A stretch of 64,000 bases of DNA from Zizania palustris (lineage: Eukaryota; Streptophyta; Magnoliopsida; Poales; Poaceae). The position numbers were made by a program, and so were the translations under genes. Where the stretch lies: the NCBI GenBank assembly GCA_019279435.1, contig JAAALK010000082.1:16769116-16833115 (forward strand), given 5' to 3'. Below, piece after piece: positions 9,373 to 20,546 of the stretch (within the stretch, counting starts at the first letter, position 1; the number at the start of each line of letters is the position of its first letter). The notes beneath the pieces are model-generated. The model worked only from the letters and a program-made list of their open reading frames with translations, did no database searches and was not told the origin of the DNA.

Positions 9373-11895
9373 GAGGGAGCCGATCATGCTTCGGAACTCC
9401 TTCTGATCTACGGCTTCTCCATCTTCGTCAGGGTCCAATGTTACGGATGTAGCCATTGGAGTGGCGAGGGGCTTCGCATCGGACATGTCGAATTTCTTGA
9501 GCAGGTCCTTGGTGTACTTTGTCTGGTGGACAAAAGTACCTTGTTTGCTTTGCTTGATTTGCAAACCAAGGAAAAAGGTGAGTTCACCCATCATTGACAT
9601 TTCAAACTCCCTGCTCATGGTATCTGCAAACTCGGCAACTAAAGCATGAGAAGAGCCACCAAAGATGATATCATCCACATAAATCTGAACTAGGAGGAAA
9701 TCTTTGCCATGCTTGAGAGTAAACAAAGTTTTATCAACAGAGCCCATTAAATACCCTCGCTCAAGCAGAAAAGACTTAAGTCTATCATACCACGCCCGAG
9801 GGGCCTGCTTGAGTCCATAAAGAGCCTTATGAAGTTTAAGGACTTTATGTGGGTACTTGGGGTTTTCAAAACCAGGGGGTTGTTTTACATAAACATCTTC
9901 ACCTATGAAGCCATTAAGAAAAGCACTTTTGACATCCATTTGATAGAGTTTGAATCCCCGGGATGTCGCAAAGGCAAGCAAAATCCTAATGGCCTCAAGG
10001 CGAGCAACAGGTGCAAAAGTTTCAGTAAAATCAATCCCTTCTAGTTGAGAAAAGCCCTGAGCTACAAGTCTAGCCTTATTTCTAACAATTGTTCCATCCT
10101 CCCCTTGTTTATTTTTAAAAATCCATTTTGTTCCAATGAAATGAACATTTGGTGGAGGATCAACTAAAGTCCAGACTTGGTTTCTCTCAAAATTTTCAAG
10201 TTCCTCATGCATGGCATTGATCCAACTAGAATCAGAAAGTGCATGACTAACATCTAAGGGCTCGAAAGAAGCAACAAAAGCAGCATTAGTGAAATGAGCG
10301 TGAGAACGTGTTACCCTTTGATCAAGCTCACCAATGATCTGCTCGGGAGGATGCATCCTTTGGACATGATGTGGAGCCTCGCGGCGGGATGCAGTCTCCC
10401 CCTCAACTTGTGCGTTGGAGTGGTCCAAGATGACCGATGTTGAGGTAGTCGCTTCGGGACCTCGTGCCGAAGTAGTTGAAGCGGGGTCAGCTTCGGGGGT
10501 TGATGTCGAGGGAAGTAGGGGATCATCCTCGAATTCTCCGGGATCTTCGACTTCGAATAAGGTCTGTTCCATGTCGTGTTCATTTGCCTGTTCAAAAGCA
10601 GAACTAACAGAGGGGGTTGATTCATCAAAAGTCACATCACATGACTCGATGACAGTGTTAGTTTCCAAGTTATAAACACGATAGGAATGACCATGAGTAG
10701 TATAGCCCAAAAAGATCCCGTCAGAAGATCGCGACTCAAATTTATCCAAATTTCCACGCTTTAGGATAAAGCACCGACAGCCAAAAACTCGAAGATGAGT
10801 AACCTTGGGCTGTCTCCCAAAACGCAGCTCATAAGATGTCAAGTTTAAAATTGAGCGCAAGAAAATTCGGTTTGAGATGTAACAAGCAGTGTTCATGGCC
10901 TCAGCCCAGAATTTTCTAGGAGTCCTATGCTCGTCAAGCATCGTCCTAGCCATCTCAACCAAAGTGCGGTTTTTCCTCTCAACAACACCGTTCTGTTGAG
11001 GAACCCGCGGAGCAGAGAATTGATGTTCTATGCCATGCTCCATGCAAAAGTCAACAAAGAGACTGTTTTTGAACTCGGTGCCATTATCGCTTCGAATGAA
11101 TTTTAATGCACCAGGGAGTTCTGTGAAAAGTCTCAAAGCCAAGCTCCGAAAGTGTGAAAACACTTCATCCTTGCTGGCAAGAAAGAAGACCCAAGAGTAG
11201 CGAGAGAAATCGTCGACAATAACAAGTACATACCACTTGCCGCCTAAAGAACTAACCCGAGAGGGACCTACAGTGTCCATATGGAGAAGTTCTCCGGGCT
11301 GTTCAGTCATCACTGTGGTGACTGGCGAATGCGAGGCGGCAATCATTTTTCCATGTCGACAAGGAGCGCAAACTAAATTCTTCTCAAACTTGAGCTTGGG
11401 CAATCCTCGGATCAGGCCTAGGGCGCTCAGACGAGCGAGCAACTCAAAGCTCATATGCCCTAGTCTCCTATGCCACTTCCAAAGCTCAGAAGTCGAATGT
11501 GCAACAAGACAATGAGAAGAACCAGACGACTCTGAAAAATCAGCTCCGAAAACTCTCCCAACCCTAAAGATCTTACACACCACAACGCCATCAGAATTGA
11601 GTACTTGCGAAGTATCGCGATGAAATCGCACTTCGAAGCCCTCATCAAGCAACTGAGATACAGACAGCAAATTGTATCCCAGGTTCTCAACCAAAGCAAC
11701 ATCTTTGAGAGTGAAGTTCGCGTTAATTCTTACCACACCTTTACCTTTCACTCTACTCCTTCGATTGTTTCCGAAGGTGATATGTTCCCTTTGCTTGGTT
11801 GTGGTGAGGCTGGAGAACCAATTTGCATCTCCGGTCATGTGGCGCGAACAACCGGAGTCCATGATCCACGTGCCCTCCAAGCCTCGACCTGTCGC
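9373..11895 (-). CDS. pol of element C: protease, integrase, reverse transcriptase (3' end in gap)
   Basis: Reads in the same frame as gag, after one TAG. In order: aspartic protease (IMDSGCSRHMTG), GAG-pre-integrase zinc region (WHRRLGHMSFELL...CAPCRHGK), integrase core with its three acidic residues (HMDTVGP, IRSDNGTEF, NGVVERKNRT), and reverse transcriptase (YQMDVKSAFLNG, then the catalytic YVDD in IYVDDIIFGG). The frame enters the N run just after FRSMIGSL, so the end of RT/RNase H is missing. Protease and integrase upstream of RT is the Ty1/copia order. There are no frameshifts in the visible part. Confidence 0.93.
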
Positions 11896-14358
11896 CTACA
11901 CAAGATAAGAACGCCTCGATCGCTCAGTGCTGGGGTGAGTAAAATAATGACGAGGCATCCAGCACTGAGTGACACGAGTAGTAGGCACAGTAAAAGTAGA
12001 CGGTCTACGCACATAAAAATCAGAATGATGCAAAGTGCGAGGTCTACCTACATGCAAAGAACGCAAAGCATGTCGAGGTCTCCTACTCTGACGAGGTACA
12101 AAGCTACTCGCCCGAGGTCTACCACCATATGGAACATGGTGAACACCTCGAGGAGCAAAACCTCTCCGAGAAGCACGAGGAGCCTCAAAAACAGGACGAG
12201 AGTAGAACTCAGACTCATGCATACCTAAAGATGGGTACTGCATGTCCTGATAGCTCATCGCCTGTGCACGTCGCTCATCCTTGATGCGACGGAAACAGAA
12301 ACCAACCAAATGACCCGCCCGCTGACAATAAGAACAATGAAACACTCTCCTGGGGGCACTCTCATGGGTCACAGGAGCAACTCTCACAGGCTCCTTGGGT
12401 TTCTTCACAGTGGTTTTCTTGGGAGGATTTTTCTTGGTAGGAGGAGTGGTTTTCTTTGGTGGATGGGTAGGCTTTTTGGCTGGTGGGGTGTCCAACAGAG
12501 CTCTCTCTTTCTCTAGGGTGGTAGGAGAGGTAAAAACAGTTTTGGCCTTACTGTCTGAAGCTATCCTCTCAAAACCCAAACCTAGAGCTACCCCGGCTCT
12601 GTCAGCACACAACTTGGTTTTGGCCAAGAGCAAATCCATCCTACCCTTCCCCTCAGTGCATTTGTTCACTACAGAAAGAAGGTATTCATTTTCGGACATG
12701 AGATTTTCAGCTCGCTCTCTGACAGTGCCTAGCTGGTCCTTAAGGGTGATGCAAGTGTCACAAACAGGTTGCACATCCTTAGAACTACCGGCCCTTTCCA
12801 ATCTAGCCTCCAAATCATGAACATGCTTATCACGTAAATTAATGCTATCGCGTAATAAAGAGCAGTTCATGCAATCAATAACATCATGAGGTCTAGAATC
12901 CACCTCCAAAAGCTGCTTCTGTGCAGTCTCAAGCTCAGAAAGAGTTTGAGCATGAACAGAACGCAACTGAGCAAGCTCACTCATGACAACAGAACATGAT
13001 TCACATTCAGCATCATCAAACTTAGACTTAAGCATGGCATATTCAGTAGACACATTTTCTAGCCTAAGTCTAAGGTCTTTTCTTTCTCTAGCGGCTTGCA
13101 CAAGTAATCTATCCTGACCTAGCACAACTTCATTTAGCTCATCTAATTTAATTAGAAGCTGGTCAGATGATAGGTTTACCTTAGATGAGTCAAGCTCATC
13201 GCCGCTGTGATCGCTGTCGGCCATGAAGCAAAGGCCGGTGAAGTCACGTCCCTTCTTATCCTTCTTGTCCTCCTTCCTTGGGGACTCCTCCTCCTCAGAG
13301 CTCGACTCCTCAGTTGAGGATATGTCGATGTCGCTGAGAGCAGCAACAAAGGCTCTGGAAGCGGCCTTGGCTACTTTCTTAGCCATCTTGCCGCGCTTGC
13401 CCTTCACAAAGGGCTTCCTCTCCTTTTTGTGGAATTTGGGGCGGTCACTCTCATCTCTCTTTTTGACCTTGGGGCAATTGGCCTTAATGTGAGAGGTGTC
13501 GCCACATTCATAGCAGCCACTAAAACCACTTTTCCTCTGATCCCGTCTCTCATGATGAAAGCGGGTGAACCTCCGGGCAATGAGAGCAAGCTCATCATCA
13601 GCTAGAGTATCCACCTGCTCCTTTGTGACGGAGACCAGGGAGGACAAAGCAAAACCATCTGCAAGAATACAAGTGCCTGATGTGCTTGGTTCTGCAGTGG
13701 TGCCACGGCTAGTGCTAGAAACCAATGCCAATGGCTGTGGCAAAGAGCTTCTGTGCACTGCAAGAGATGCCTTGGCAATCTCTGTGGACTTCAGCTTGCT
13801 AAAGAGTTCGTCACAGGTTAAAGTGTCATAGCCTGTGGACTCCTCAATGCTGGATATCTTCACCTCCCATATGCTACGGTCAAGAGCATAGAGAAGCTTG
13901 ATAGCCCTATCGTGATCACTGTAAGCAAGCGTCCCGTTGGATCGCAAGTTACTCACTATCGCGTCAAAGCGAGAAAACATGGCATCTACAGATTCACCAG
14001 GTGCCTGCACAAACAGCTGATACTGTTGATTGTAGGTGCTTTGGCGCCTGGCCTTGATCTGAGCAGAGCCCTCATGGAAGACAGTGAGTGTTGTCCAAAT
14101 CTCCCTAGCAGTCCTAAGGTGCTGCACCCTATCGAACTCACTCCGACTCAAACCAATGAACAGTATGTTCCTTGCCTTCGAGTTGGCAATATACTGATCT
14201 TTTTCAGTTTGAGTGGTGCGGGTATCAGGGATGGAGTATTGTGAGTCCACAATCTCCCAAATTGCATTTCCTTGGCTTAACAAGTAAGCCTCCATGCGCA
14301 CCTTCCAGTATGCAAAATCTGTCCCATCGAACAGAGGAATTTTACTGCCTCTATCCAT
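11896..14358 (-). CDS. gag of element C (820 aa)
   Basis: Starts ATG at 14358 (MDRGSKIPLFDGTDFAYWK), 50 bases inside the PBS. The N-terminal 200 or so residues have the copia gag pattern (YWKVRMEAYLLSQ...IWEIV; TAREIWTTL), and a CCHC knuckle CYECGDTSHIKANC follows near residue 280. A Ser/Glu-rich acidic segment, a coiled-coil-like stretch (about 390-600) and a Lys/Pro-rich basic tail come next, with a second Cys/His cluster CSYCQRAGHLVGFC near 690. At 820 aa it is long for copia gag but normal for Sireviruses. It ends at TAG 11898-11896, followed in frame by pol. Confidence 0.93.
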   Translation of the reverse strand: MDRGSKIPLFDGTDFAYWKVRMEAYLLSQGNAIWEIVDSQYSIPDTRTTQTEKDQYIANSKARNILFIGLSRSEFDRVQHLRTAREIWTTLTVFHEGSAQIKARRQSTYNQQYQLFVQAPGESVDAMFSRFDAIVSNLRSNGTLAYSDHDRAIKLLYALDRSIWEVKISSIEESTGYDTLTCDELFSKLKSTEIAKASLAVHRSSLPQPLALVSSTSRGTTAEPSTSGTCILADGFALSSLVSVTKEQVDTLADDELALIARRFTRFHHERRDQRKSGFSGCYECGDTSHIKANCPKVKKRDESDRPKFHKKERKPFVKGKRGKMAKKVAKAASRAFVAALSDIDISSTEESSSEEEESPRKEDKKDKKGRDFTGLCFMADSDHSGDELDSSKVNLSSDQLLIKLDELNEVVLGQDRLLVQAARERKDLRLRLENVSTEYAMLKSKFDDAECESCSVVMSELAQLRSVHAQTLSELETAQKQLLEVDSRPHDVIDCMNCSLLRDSINLRDKHVHDLEARLERAGSSKDVQPVCDTCITLKDQLGTVRERAENLMSENEYLLSVVNKCTEGKGRMDLLLAKTKLCADRAGVALGLGFERIASDSKAKTVFTSPTTLEKERALLDTPPAKKPTHPPKKTTPPTKKNPPKKTTVKKPKEPVRVAPVTHESAPRRVFHCSYCQRAGHLVGFCFRRIKDERRAQAMSYQDMQYPSLGMHESEFYSRPVFEAPRASRRGFAPRGVHHVPYGGRPRASSFVPRQSRRPRHALRSLHVGRPRTLHHSDFYVRRPSTFTVPTTRVTQCWMPRHYFTHPSTERSRRSYLV

Positions 14359-14408
14359 GTCGCCAACAGATCACAAAACCGGTTAAGGTCAACTGGTGAT
14401 CTTAACCC

Positions 14409-14420
14409 GCTCTGATACCA
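14409..14420 (-). promoter_or_regulatory. Primer-binding site of element C (initiator Met tRNA)
   Basis: On the minus strand TGGTATCAGAGC, the standard complement of plant initiator Met tRNA used by Ty1/copia elements, two bases inside the LTR end at 14423. Confidence 0.95.
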
Positions 14421-14422
14421 AT

Positions 14423-16400
14423 TGTTGGACCGGAAACGGCGACCAGAGGGGGGGTGAATGGGAGCTTTTAAAATTTCGGGCTAAAAACTTAGCCTTCGGT
14501 TCGGTTCTGTCTTCTGCGGAACAGGCTTCGAACACTACCTTCGAAGGTCTGGTTCGGAGGTACTTCGACACCTTCGAACACAGGCTTCGGAGGAGCAAAA
14601 GTTCGAAGCCAAGAAGACTTCGCTCCACTAACAACCCTCAGAATCTACTCTGCTAAGTCAGTGCAGGCTCCGCACACGAGGTGCTTCGAGCAGGCTTCGC
14701 ACTTCACTTTTCGCAAGAGTGGACAACCCTCTGAGGACTTCGACCAAGTACTTGGCGACAGCAACGGGTGCTGGGCTTCGTACCCGAAGGTCTACACGCA
14801 CACAAAACGGACCACGCTAAGGGCTTCGACACAAGAAGCACTACGGGACAGAACAGGGCTTCGCTAGTAATCAGCGAGGTCTTGCCTCGTGTTACACAGA
14901 GCGACAGCACACTGTAAAGCACACTTCGCGATAAAAACACCCTTCGCCAAAACAAGCTTCGGTGCACTAAGACTAGCGAGGTATGCAATACGAGCTCAAG
15001 CAAAAGCACACAGAAGCAGGGCTTCGCCGCTTGAACAAGGAACACTGAATAAAATGAACTCAGAATGAATACAGGAGGTCTGTCTACAGGAGCTCAACAG
15101 TAAATGCTCAAAGTGTTAAATGTTTCCTACCGAGCCCCCATATTTATAGCCCACGGCTTCATCCTAAGGAAGTGACTACTTTACCCCTAGGGTTTACAAC
15201 AGATTTGTCTCTACAGAACTAAGGGGTACAAAAGGTAGTCCACCTTTATTTTGGAGGCTTCTCTGTCAGCTGCAGAGGGAACAGTGTCAGCCTTTTTCAG
15301 AACAGACAGTGTCAGCCTTTACAGAGTTGACTTCTGGAACCTCCCTTCGCACGCGAGGGTGCGGTAGCTTCGGCGAGAAGCCTGCAGCCTGATGGCCTTC
15401 GCTCCGCCGAAGAATTCCTTCGATACAGTGACGGTTTTGAGCCGAAGCCGTCAAAGCCCTTGGGCCTTCGCACCACCACCTCCGGAGTGGATCACCACGG
15501 CTTCGCAGCTACTCCGAGCTCGAACACCGTCCGTCCGTGTACCGAAGCCATGCATGGCCGAAGCACCACAAGTCAACCTCACTCCGAAGCCCACCTTCGG
15601 AGTACCACCCTTCGAAGTCCCTCCTTCGTCCAAGGCCTCCGCATGAAGCATTCCATGAGCACTCCGTCGCAGTGCCTCTTCCCGAGCACACTCCACGACG
15701 AGCCTCACCCGGACAATGCCTTCGATGCACCTCGACTTCTGAGACCTTCGTCGGGTAACCTTCGAGTGTCTCCCTCCGGAGCACACTTCGAACTCCTTGC
15801 CTCCGCAGAGGACTTGATCCACCAACTTCGAAGTCACTCCATTCGGAGTACCTTCGAAGTGCCTCATGTCCGAGGACTTTGTCTCGGAGCACCTTCAGCC
15901 GGAGCCACGCTCCGCACTCTCTGCCTTCACCTGGCGCGCCTCGACCCGAGGACCGACCCGGACCACCTTCGCAGCCACCGTGACGGAGCTCCCCGCTCCC
16001 TTGGCATCAAACCACCCGCTTGACCCAAGTTCACTTGGCTCGAACCCTGTCCGTCGCCTCCGAAGTCCCTGCGCACCACAGACAAGCAAACAAGTGTATC
16101 CAGTACTCCGGAGACCTCTCCGGGTTAGCAACCTCCGGCACACACTCCGGTGTACCGCCCAAAGTACCGAAGCCATCGGTACGAACCCAGTCATCGTGTA
16201 CTGCCGGACCCCTCCGACAGGTACACTCCGCTGCACAGCTGCAGCAAGCAAACACCGAACACACTCCGGTGACACACCTCCGACCGAACACCCTTCGGAG
16301 GTACCACCTCCGAAGCCCCTCCGGAGGTACCCTTCGAACATAGGGTAAATAATCCTGTCAATCACTCATCACATACACCGAAACCACCCTTGGTTTCTCA
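14423..16400 (-). repeat. 5' LTR of element C (1978 bp)
   Basis: Read on the minus strand it starts TGAGAAACCAAGGGTGG and ends GGTCGCCGTTTCCGGTCCAACA minus its first two bases. The start was set by comparison with the related solo LTRs at 44814 (TGAGAAACCAAATTGAA) and 59729 (TGAGGAGCCATATTGAA). A TATA-like stretch (CATATTTATAGCCC on +, near 15148-15160) suggests the promoter in the last third. The 15400-16350 part is rich in CTTCGAAG/CTCCGAAG-type words and reads open in several frames, which I treat as compositional. Confidence 0.88.
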
Positions 16401-16620
16401 AGAAGAGTCTAAGGACTTTAAAAGAAAAACAGACTTTCCGCCTCCGGGTGCGAAACATCTGTAAAAGAGCTGAAGGTGGCCACCCTACGGATTCCAGGCT
16501 CCGGCTTGTTAGGATCCATACAAGAGTCTAAAGACTTTAAAAACGAACTGATTTTTTAGTCCTCAAGCGCGAACTATCTGTACAAGAGCCGAAGGTGGCC
16601 AAAGTATGGGCGCGAAGTGG
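16401..16620 (+). repeat. Remnant of the 116-119 bp tandem repeat in element A
   Basis: About 1.7 units, with GCTGAAGGTGGCC at 16469 and GCCGAAGGTGGCC at 16588 (period 119). The unit is the one present in five to six copies in D (35229-35860). It lies between pol and the antisense genes. Element C inserted into it, so more copies may sit on the far side of C, in the gap. No ORF. Confidence 0.85.
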
Positions 16621-16799
16621 TACTGCTAAAAGTACAAATGACAAGTGTAATTTCGAAGCATTCGGTTGTTCGGAGCATTATTGTGCCTAACGAACCCTTT
16701 TCTATAGTAAAGGCTCCACCACCCACAAGGGGAGTCGGAGGATAGGAGTCAGACAACATACTTTCGAAGCATTTCACATTAAATCATTATACTTTTACA

Positions 16800-17264
16800 T
16801 CAAGAAAAGTTTTGGTCCAAGCCCAGGAAATATCGAAGACCCTGTCGACATCTAGAGCTACTCCTCCGGCTACTCTGCCTTTCAGAGCTCAAAGCTGTCG
16901 GCTTGGCCCTCTTCGTTCGAGCACTTCTCTTCTTCTTGGAGGCTCGTAATTTCCTTTGCTCTTCTTGAAGATCCGCCCATGTCAGGAGCCTTTCAGAGTC
17001 AGCTTCCGCAGGGTCTTCGGCCCAGTACTCTGAGTCGGACCAGTCAATAGGTTCGGAAGACGAAGATCCCTCCGCCTTCTCTTCCTCTTTAATATAAGCT
17101 AAGACATCTCGGCAAACATCGAGGGTGATTTCTCCTCCGTCTCCACGAGGAACAGAAAAGCGGGAACGGCGGTAAGGCCTCAAGCCCTCGAGGTTTGCCC
17201 ACTCCTTTCGGAGATCGTCGGTAATTTCCAAAAGTACGAAGTCAGGCCTCGAAGGGCATGACAA
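16800..17264 (-). CDS. Antisense ORF 2 of element A (154 aa, unknown function)
   Basis: Begins ATG at 17264 (MSCPSRPDFVLLEI) and ends at 16800. The middle is acidic (DWSDSEYWAEDPAEADSERL) and the C-terminus very basic (RASKKKRSARTKRAK). It follows the main antisense gene on the same strand by about 105 bases. CTCTTTTTTAG just upstream could be an intron acceptor, so this may be a last exon instead of a separate gene. D carries the same sequence at 36130-36600 with one frameshift, including the PRGD and DWSDSEY segments. Conservation across two copies suggests it was coding in their ancestor. I know no family for it. Confidence 0.5.
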   Translation of the reverse strand: MSCPSRPDFVLLEITDDLRKEWANLEGLRPYRRSRFSVPRGDGGEITLDVCRDVLAYIKEEEKAEGSSSSEPIDWSDSEYWAEDPAEADSERLLTWADLQEEQRKLRASKKKRSARTKRAKPTALSSERQSSRRSSSRCRQGLRYFLGLDQNFS

Positions 17265-17368
17265 AACCTAAAAAAGAGCAGAACACCCGAGACAAGTTCT
17301 TGTTTATGGCTTTTTCATTAATAAAAAGAGGTTTTACAAGGCTTCATGTACATAATAACCCTAAGTGG

Positions 17369-20300
17369 CTAGACTTGTGGGTCGGTTGGTGGAGCAGGAA
17401 CCGAAGGGGCTGGTGAAGCAGGAAGTGGTGGCCTTGTATGCGCCTGCTTCTGCCGACGGGCCTCGTCAATCCAAGCTTTAGCTGCGACCTTGTGGTCCGT
17501 CTTCCAGGTTGACCGGAAGGCTTCCCAGGGCGAAGCCACTTCTGAAGATGGCCGCAGCAAGTCGTCGGATGCGAATCCTCCAGGGGTCGAACCCCCGACT
17601 GAGCCGAGGGGGATCCGAAGAGACTCAAGGTGACAAAGAACCCCAATGTCGGCACACTGTCCGGAGATCTCTCCGTATCGAATGTCGGAGTTCATCATCA
17701 GCGACGAAGCCACTTGGATCCTCGTCAGCTTTCGGTCAAGGGGCTCGTGGGTCGCAGCAGAAGACGAAGGGCACAGAGTGCTGAAGTACTCCAAGGTACC
17801 CTGAAGAGCCTCCAAGGTACGGTCCGCAATGCTGGAGTTCTTCTTCTCCACTGTTTTCGGCCCTGCAGCAGTCGCAGACACTTCGGCCACCTGGAGCATT
17901 AAAGAGCTCTTGAGGGCCATCGCGTCGCTAAGAGCCCCCTAGAGCTCCACCAACTGCGCGCTCGAAGTAGCAGCCTCTTGGTGGAGTCTTTCAACTTCCG
18001 TCCGAAGGACGACGCGCTCGGCCTCGACCTCTTGGGCAGACGAGCGAAGGGCATCGCTGTCTTGTCGCGCTACCCAAAGGGCTTCGTCAAACGCCGCCCT
18101 AGCCCTCTGTTCCTCCAGGACCTCTTCCTCCAGCCTGAGGGATCTCTCGGTGGAGTTGTTAAGGGCCGTCTGGAGGGTGGTGACCTTCCGGTTAAGTCGA
18201 TTAACTTCGACCTCGTTGGAAGTCGCTACCGCTCTAGCAAGGACAAATTGCTGCAAAAAGAACAAGTAAGTACTAAAGTATTTATGGTCACTAATGCGAA
18301 GCAGCTATGGTGTCTTTTCATACCTGAAGGGCAGCCCTTTCGAGGGCTGTGTTGAGGGACGAAGCCCTGGCCTCGCTCAAGACGGAGACCAAGTCCGAAT
18401 TGGCGATATCCTCGCTTCTCTCTGCCAGGGGCTCCATGAGGTTTCGGAGGCCACTCCGATGCTCCAAGAACGGAGCCAGCAGAGGAAGCCAAGACAAGGC
18501 TTGAAGATCATCCGCTGCAGCCTCGTCCTCCGAATTGCCAGCGGAGGTAGCAGCCTGGCCAGGAAGAAGGCCGAGGCTAGATATGCTCTTGCCCCTCCCT
18601 GGTATGAAAGAGGCCGAAGCAGGGACACTCCGATCGTCGGCAGCTACCCCTTCGACCAGAACCGCAGCAGCAGAGGCAACCTCGGTGGTCGGGGCCGCCA
18701 TTGCAGGGATGACCTCCGTCGCCAAGTTCGTCTCGGCAGGCACATCATCCACTCCGACGGACGCATTCTCCATCGTCAAGCTCGGAGCGTCCGAAGGCAC
18801 GGGGGGGTCCGCTCGAGCCACAGCCTCCGAAGGCGCAGGATCTTCGGACGTCACCGAAGCATCGACACCCGTAGAGGTACCTGCTTCAATAACAAAATTA
18901 ATACGCATATTTCTAGAGATAGTGTGCAGGCATTGATTAGAAGAGGGGGAGCTTCGGAAAGTACCTCCGGGAGCCTCATGGGGTAGGATCGCTGGATCCT
19001 CCAGGACCTCGTACATCTGAAGGATGTCGGCGAAGTCATCCCCCGAGGTCGTGCCCCCAACATTTCTTGCCGGAGCCGCGTTTTCCTTCGTAACCGCCCC
19101 GGGTGTAGGCAAGTTGGGAGTAGAGGAACCCGACTCCACTAGCACGACGACGGGAGTAGGGGGGACCTCCCCTAGGTCTACGTCATCGTTCAGGAGATAA
19201 CTCTCGAAGGCTGCCGCTGTTTGGGCGTCGAAGTCCTCTATCTCTTCGGAGGCTGAGCTCTGAGCACCCGGAGTCGAGGCGGACGAGGCAGGCGTCAACT
19301 GCGAAGGGGGCTTCGCTACTTTCTTCTTCCTGGGCGGCTGCTTGCCGGTTTTCTTGGATGGTTCGGCAGTGGCTTTCCTTTTGCGAGCAGCCGCGCCAGT
19401 CGGGGCGAAGTCAGGCAGAGGGGGGGCTCCATCCCGAGAGCTCTCCACACTTTGTTGGATCGCTCCCAGCATCCCACCAACTCTAGCCTTTTCTGCCTGT
19501 CGGTCACCGAAGGGGCTCCGAGAACTCGTTCGGTGGCCCGAACTATGTCCTCCGGAGCCAATGCTAGAGGCGCCGCTGAAAGAAAAAGGTATGAAATTAT
19601 GAGTACAATTGTCTCCTTCATCTAATATGATGCTGCAGGGAATAGTCTTACCTAAGTTTCAGAGGTCCCCCTCCGAGGCCTGTGGAAACAAGATCGGCCA
19701 GTTAGCTCCGAGGGGAGGGATCCGAAGCGCGATGAACTCTTCCGCCAGATCGCGCATACTCATGCGGCGAGCCACCGAAGTAAGCAGCCCTAGCCTCGTC
19801 GAGAGCAGGCTAGGGTTCGGAGAGATGTCCGCCTCCTTCCGGAACCAGATCTCTTGGAGAGGACCAGTGAGGGGGGAGTCCTCTCCGACTTCGGCGTAAA
19901 ACCACCGAAGTATCCAGTTTGTATACCACCTGTCATTTATGGCTTTTCCAGGGAAATGAAGGGCATGCTCCCTCCGTAGCTGGAAATTGACGCTGCCGAA
20001 GGCTATGGTCACCTTGGAGTCCCCAGGACCGTCTTGGGGCTTCGGCTGGCATATAGCTTCATGGGTCACGGCGAAGATTTTGGAGCGTCCTTCGCATCCT
20101 TCTGCCCGGAGCGCCCATTCGAAGATAGCCAAGCGCGCGATGGCGTTGGGAGATAGCTGAGGCAGAGTTATGTGGAACAAGTCCAGTACCTCCGCCAAGA
20201 AGTCCATGGCCGGCAACCCCAAGCCTGCTTCGAAGAACGCTTCGAAGACCACCACCTCCCCGCTTCGCGGCCTCGGAGTTGATTCTGGCCCGGGGAGTCG

Positions 20301-20546
20301 AGTCCTCAGTCCAGCGCCCAGCTTTCCGTCTACGGCTTCTTCAATAGATTCTGCGGTGCTCATGGATTGACCGATGAGGAAGCTTTGGGCGATCTTCTTC
20401 TTGGAAGGCGGACAGAGCGCCCTAGGATTCTTGGGCCAAGCGCCGCTCGAAGTCCCCGCCATTGCCGCTGCTGCCGAGGCAGCCCACGCTTGCCTCTGTG
20501 CTAGGGTGTTGGCTGCTGCCGGAGTGGTGTGGCTGGTTCTCGCCAT
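17369..20546 (-). pseudogene. Antisense gene of element A (Transposase_28-like), four exons, nonsense codons
   Basis: Reads against gag-pol. ATG at 20546 (MARTSHTTPAAANTLAQRQ); exons 20546-19652, 19575-18965, 18880-18324 and 18250-17369, all introns GT-AG and 73-84 bp. Exon 1 holds the conserved block EVVVFEAFFEAGLGLPAMDF ... LPQLSPNAIARLAIFEWALR of the plant 'putative gypsy type transposon' family. Exons 2-3 are Pro/Ala/Ser-rich with a basic KRKA stretch; exon 4 starts with a coiled-coil-like segment (VNRLNRKVTTLQTALNN). The same exon plan is seen in D and, as far as visible, in B. Breaks: TGA just before the first donor (also in D), a one-base frameshift in a C run near 19420, and TAG at 17939. 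Function unknown; a related antisense ORF is known from Grande. Confidence 0.75.

Larger units (their letters stand above)
9373..16400 (-). mobile_element. Element C: Ty1/copia retrotransposon, Sirevirus-like, 3' end in gap
   Basis: Minus-strand element: 5' LTR 14423-16400, initiator-Met tRNA PBS 14409-14420, gag 14358-11896, pol from 11895 into the gap at 9372. The large gag with a CCHC knuckle and long acidic/coiled C-terminus, the copia domain order (protease, integrase, RT), the roughly 2-kb LTR and the LTR end TTCACCCCCCTCTGGTCGC fit Sireviruses. It sits in the tandem repeat of element A; 16401-16405 (AGAAG) is the probable TSD. One in-frame TAG apart, more than 4.9 kb of coding sequence is open, so the insertion looks recent. 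Confidence 0.9.

Noticed and set aside
8122..9597. Long open frames across 8373-9372 on both strands
   Set aside because: They only exist because N is not read as a stop. The left piece is exon 2 of B's antisense gene, the right one is pol of C on the other strand.
15392..16365. Overlapping ORFs of 100-190 aa in the C LTR
   Set aside because: The sequence is an LTR (ends match two other copies); the ORFs are open in several frames on both strands and are not conserved between copies.
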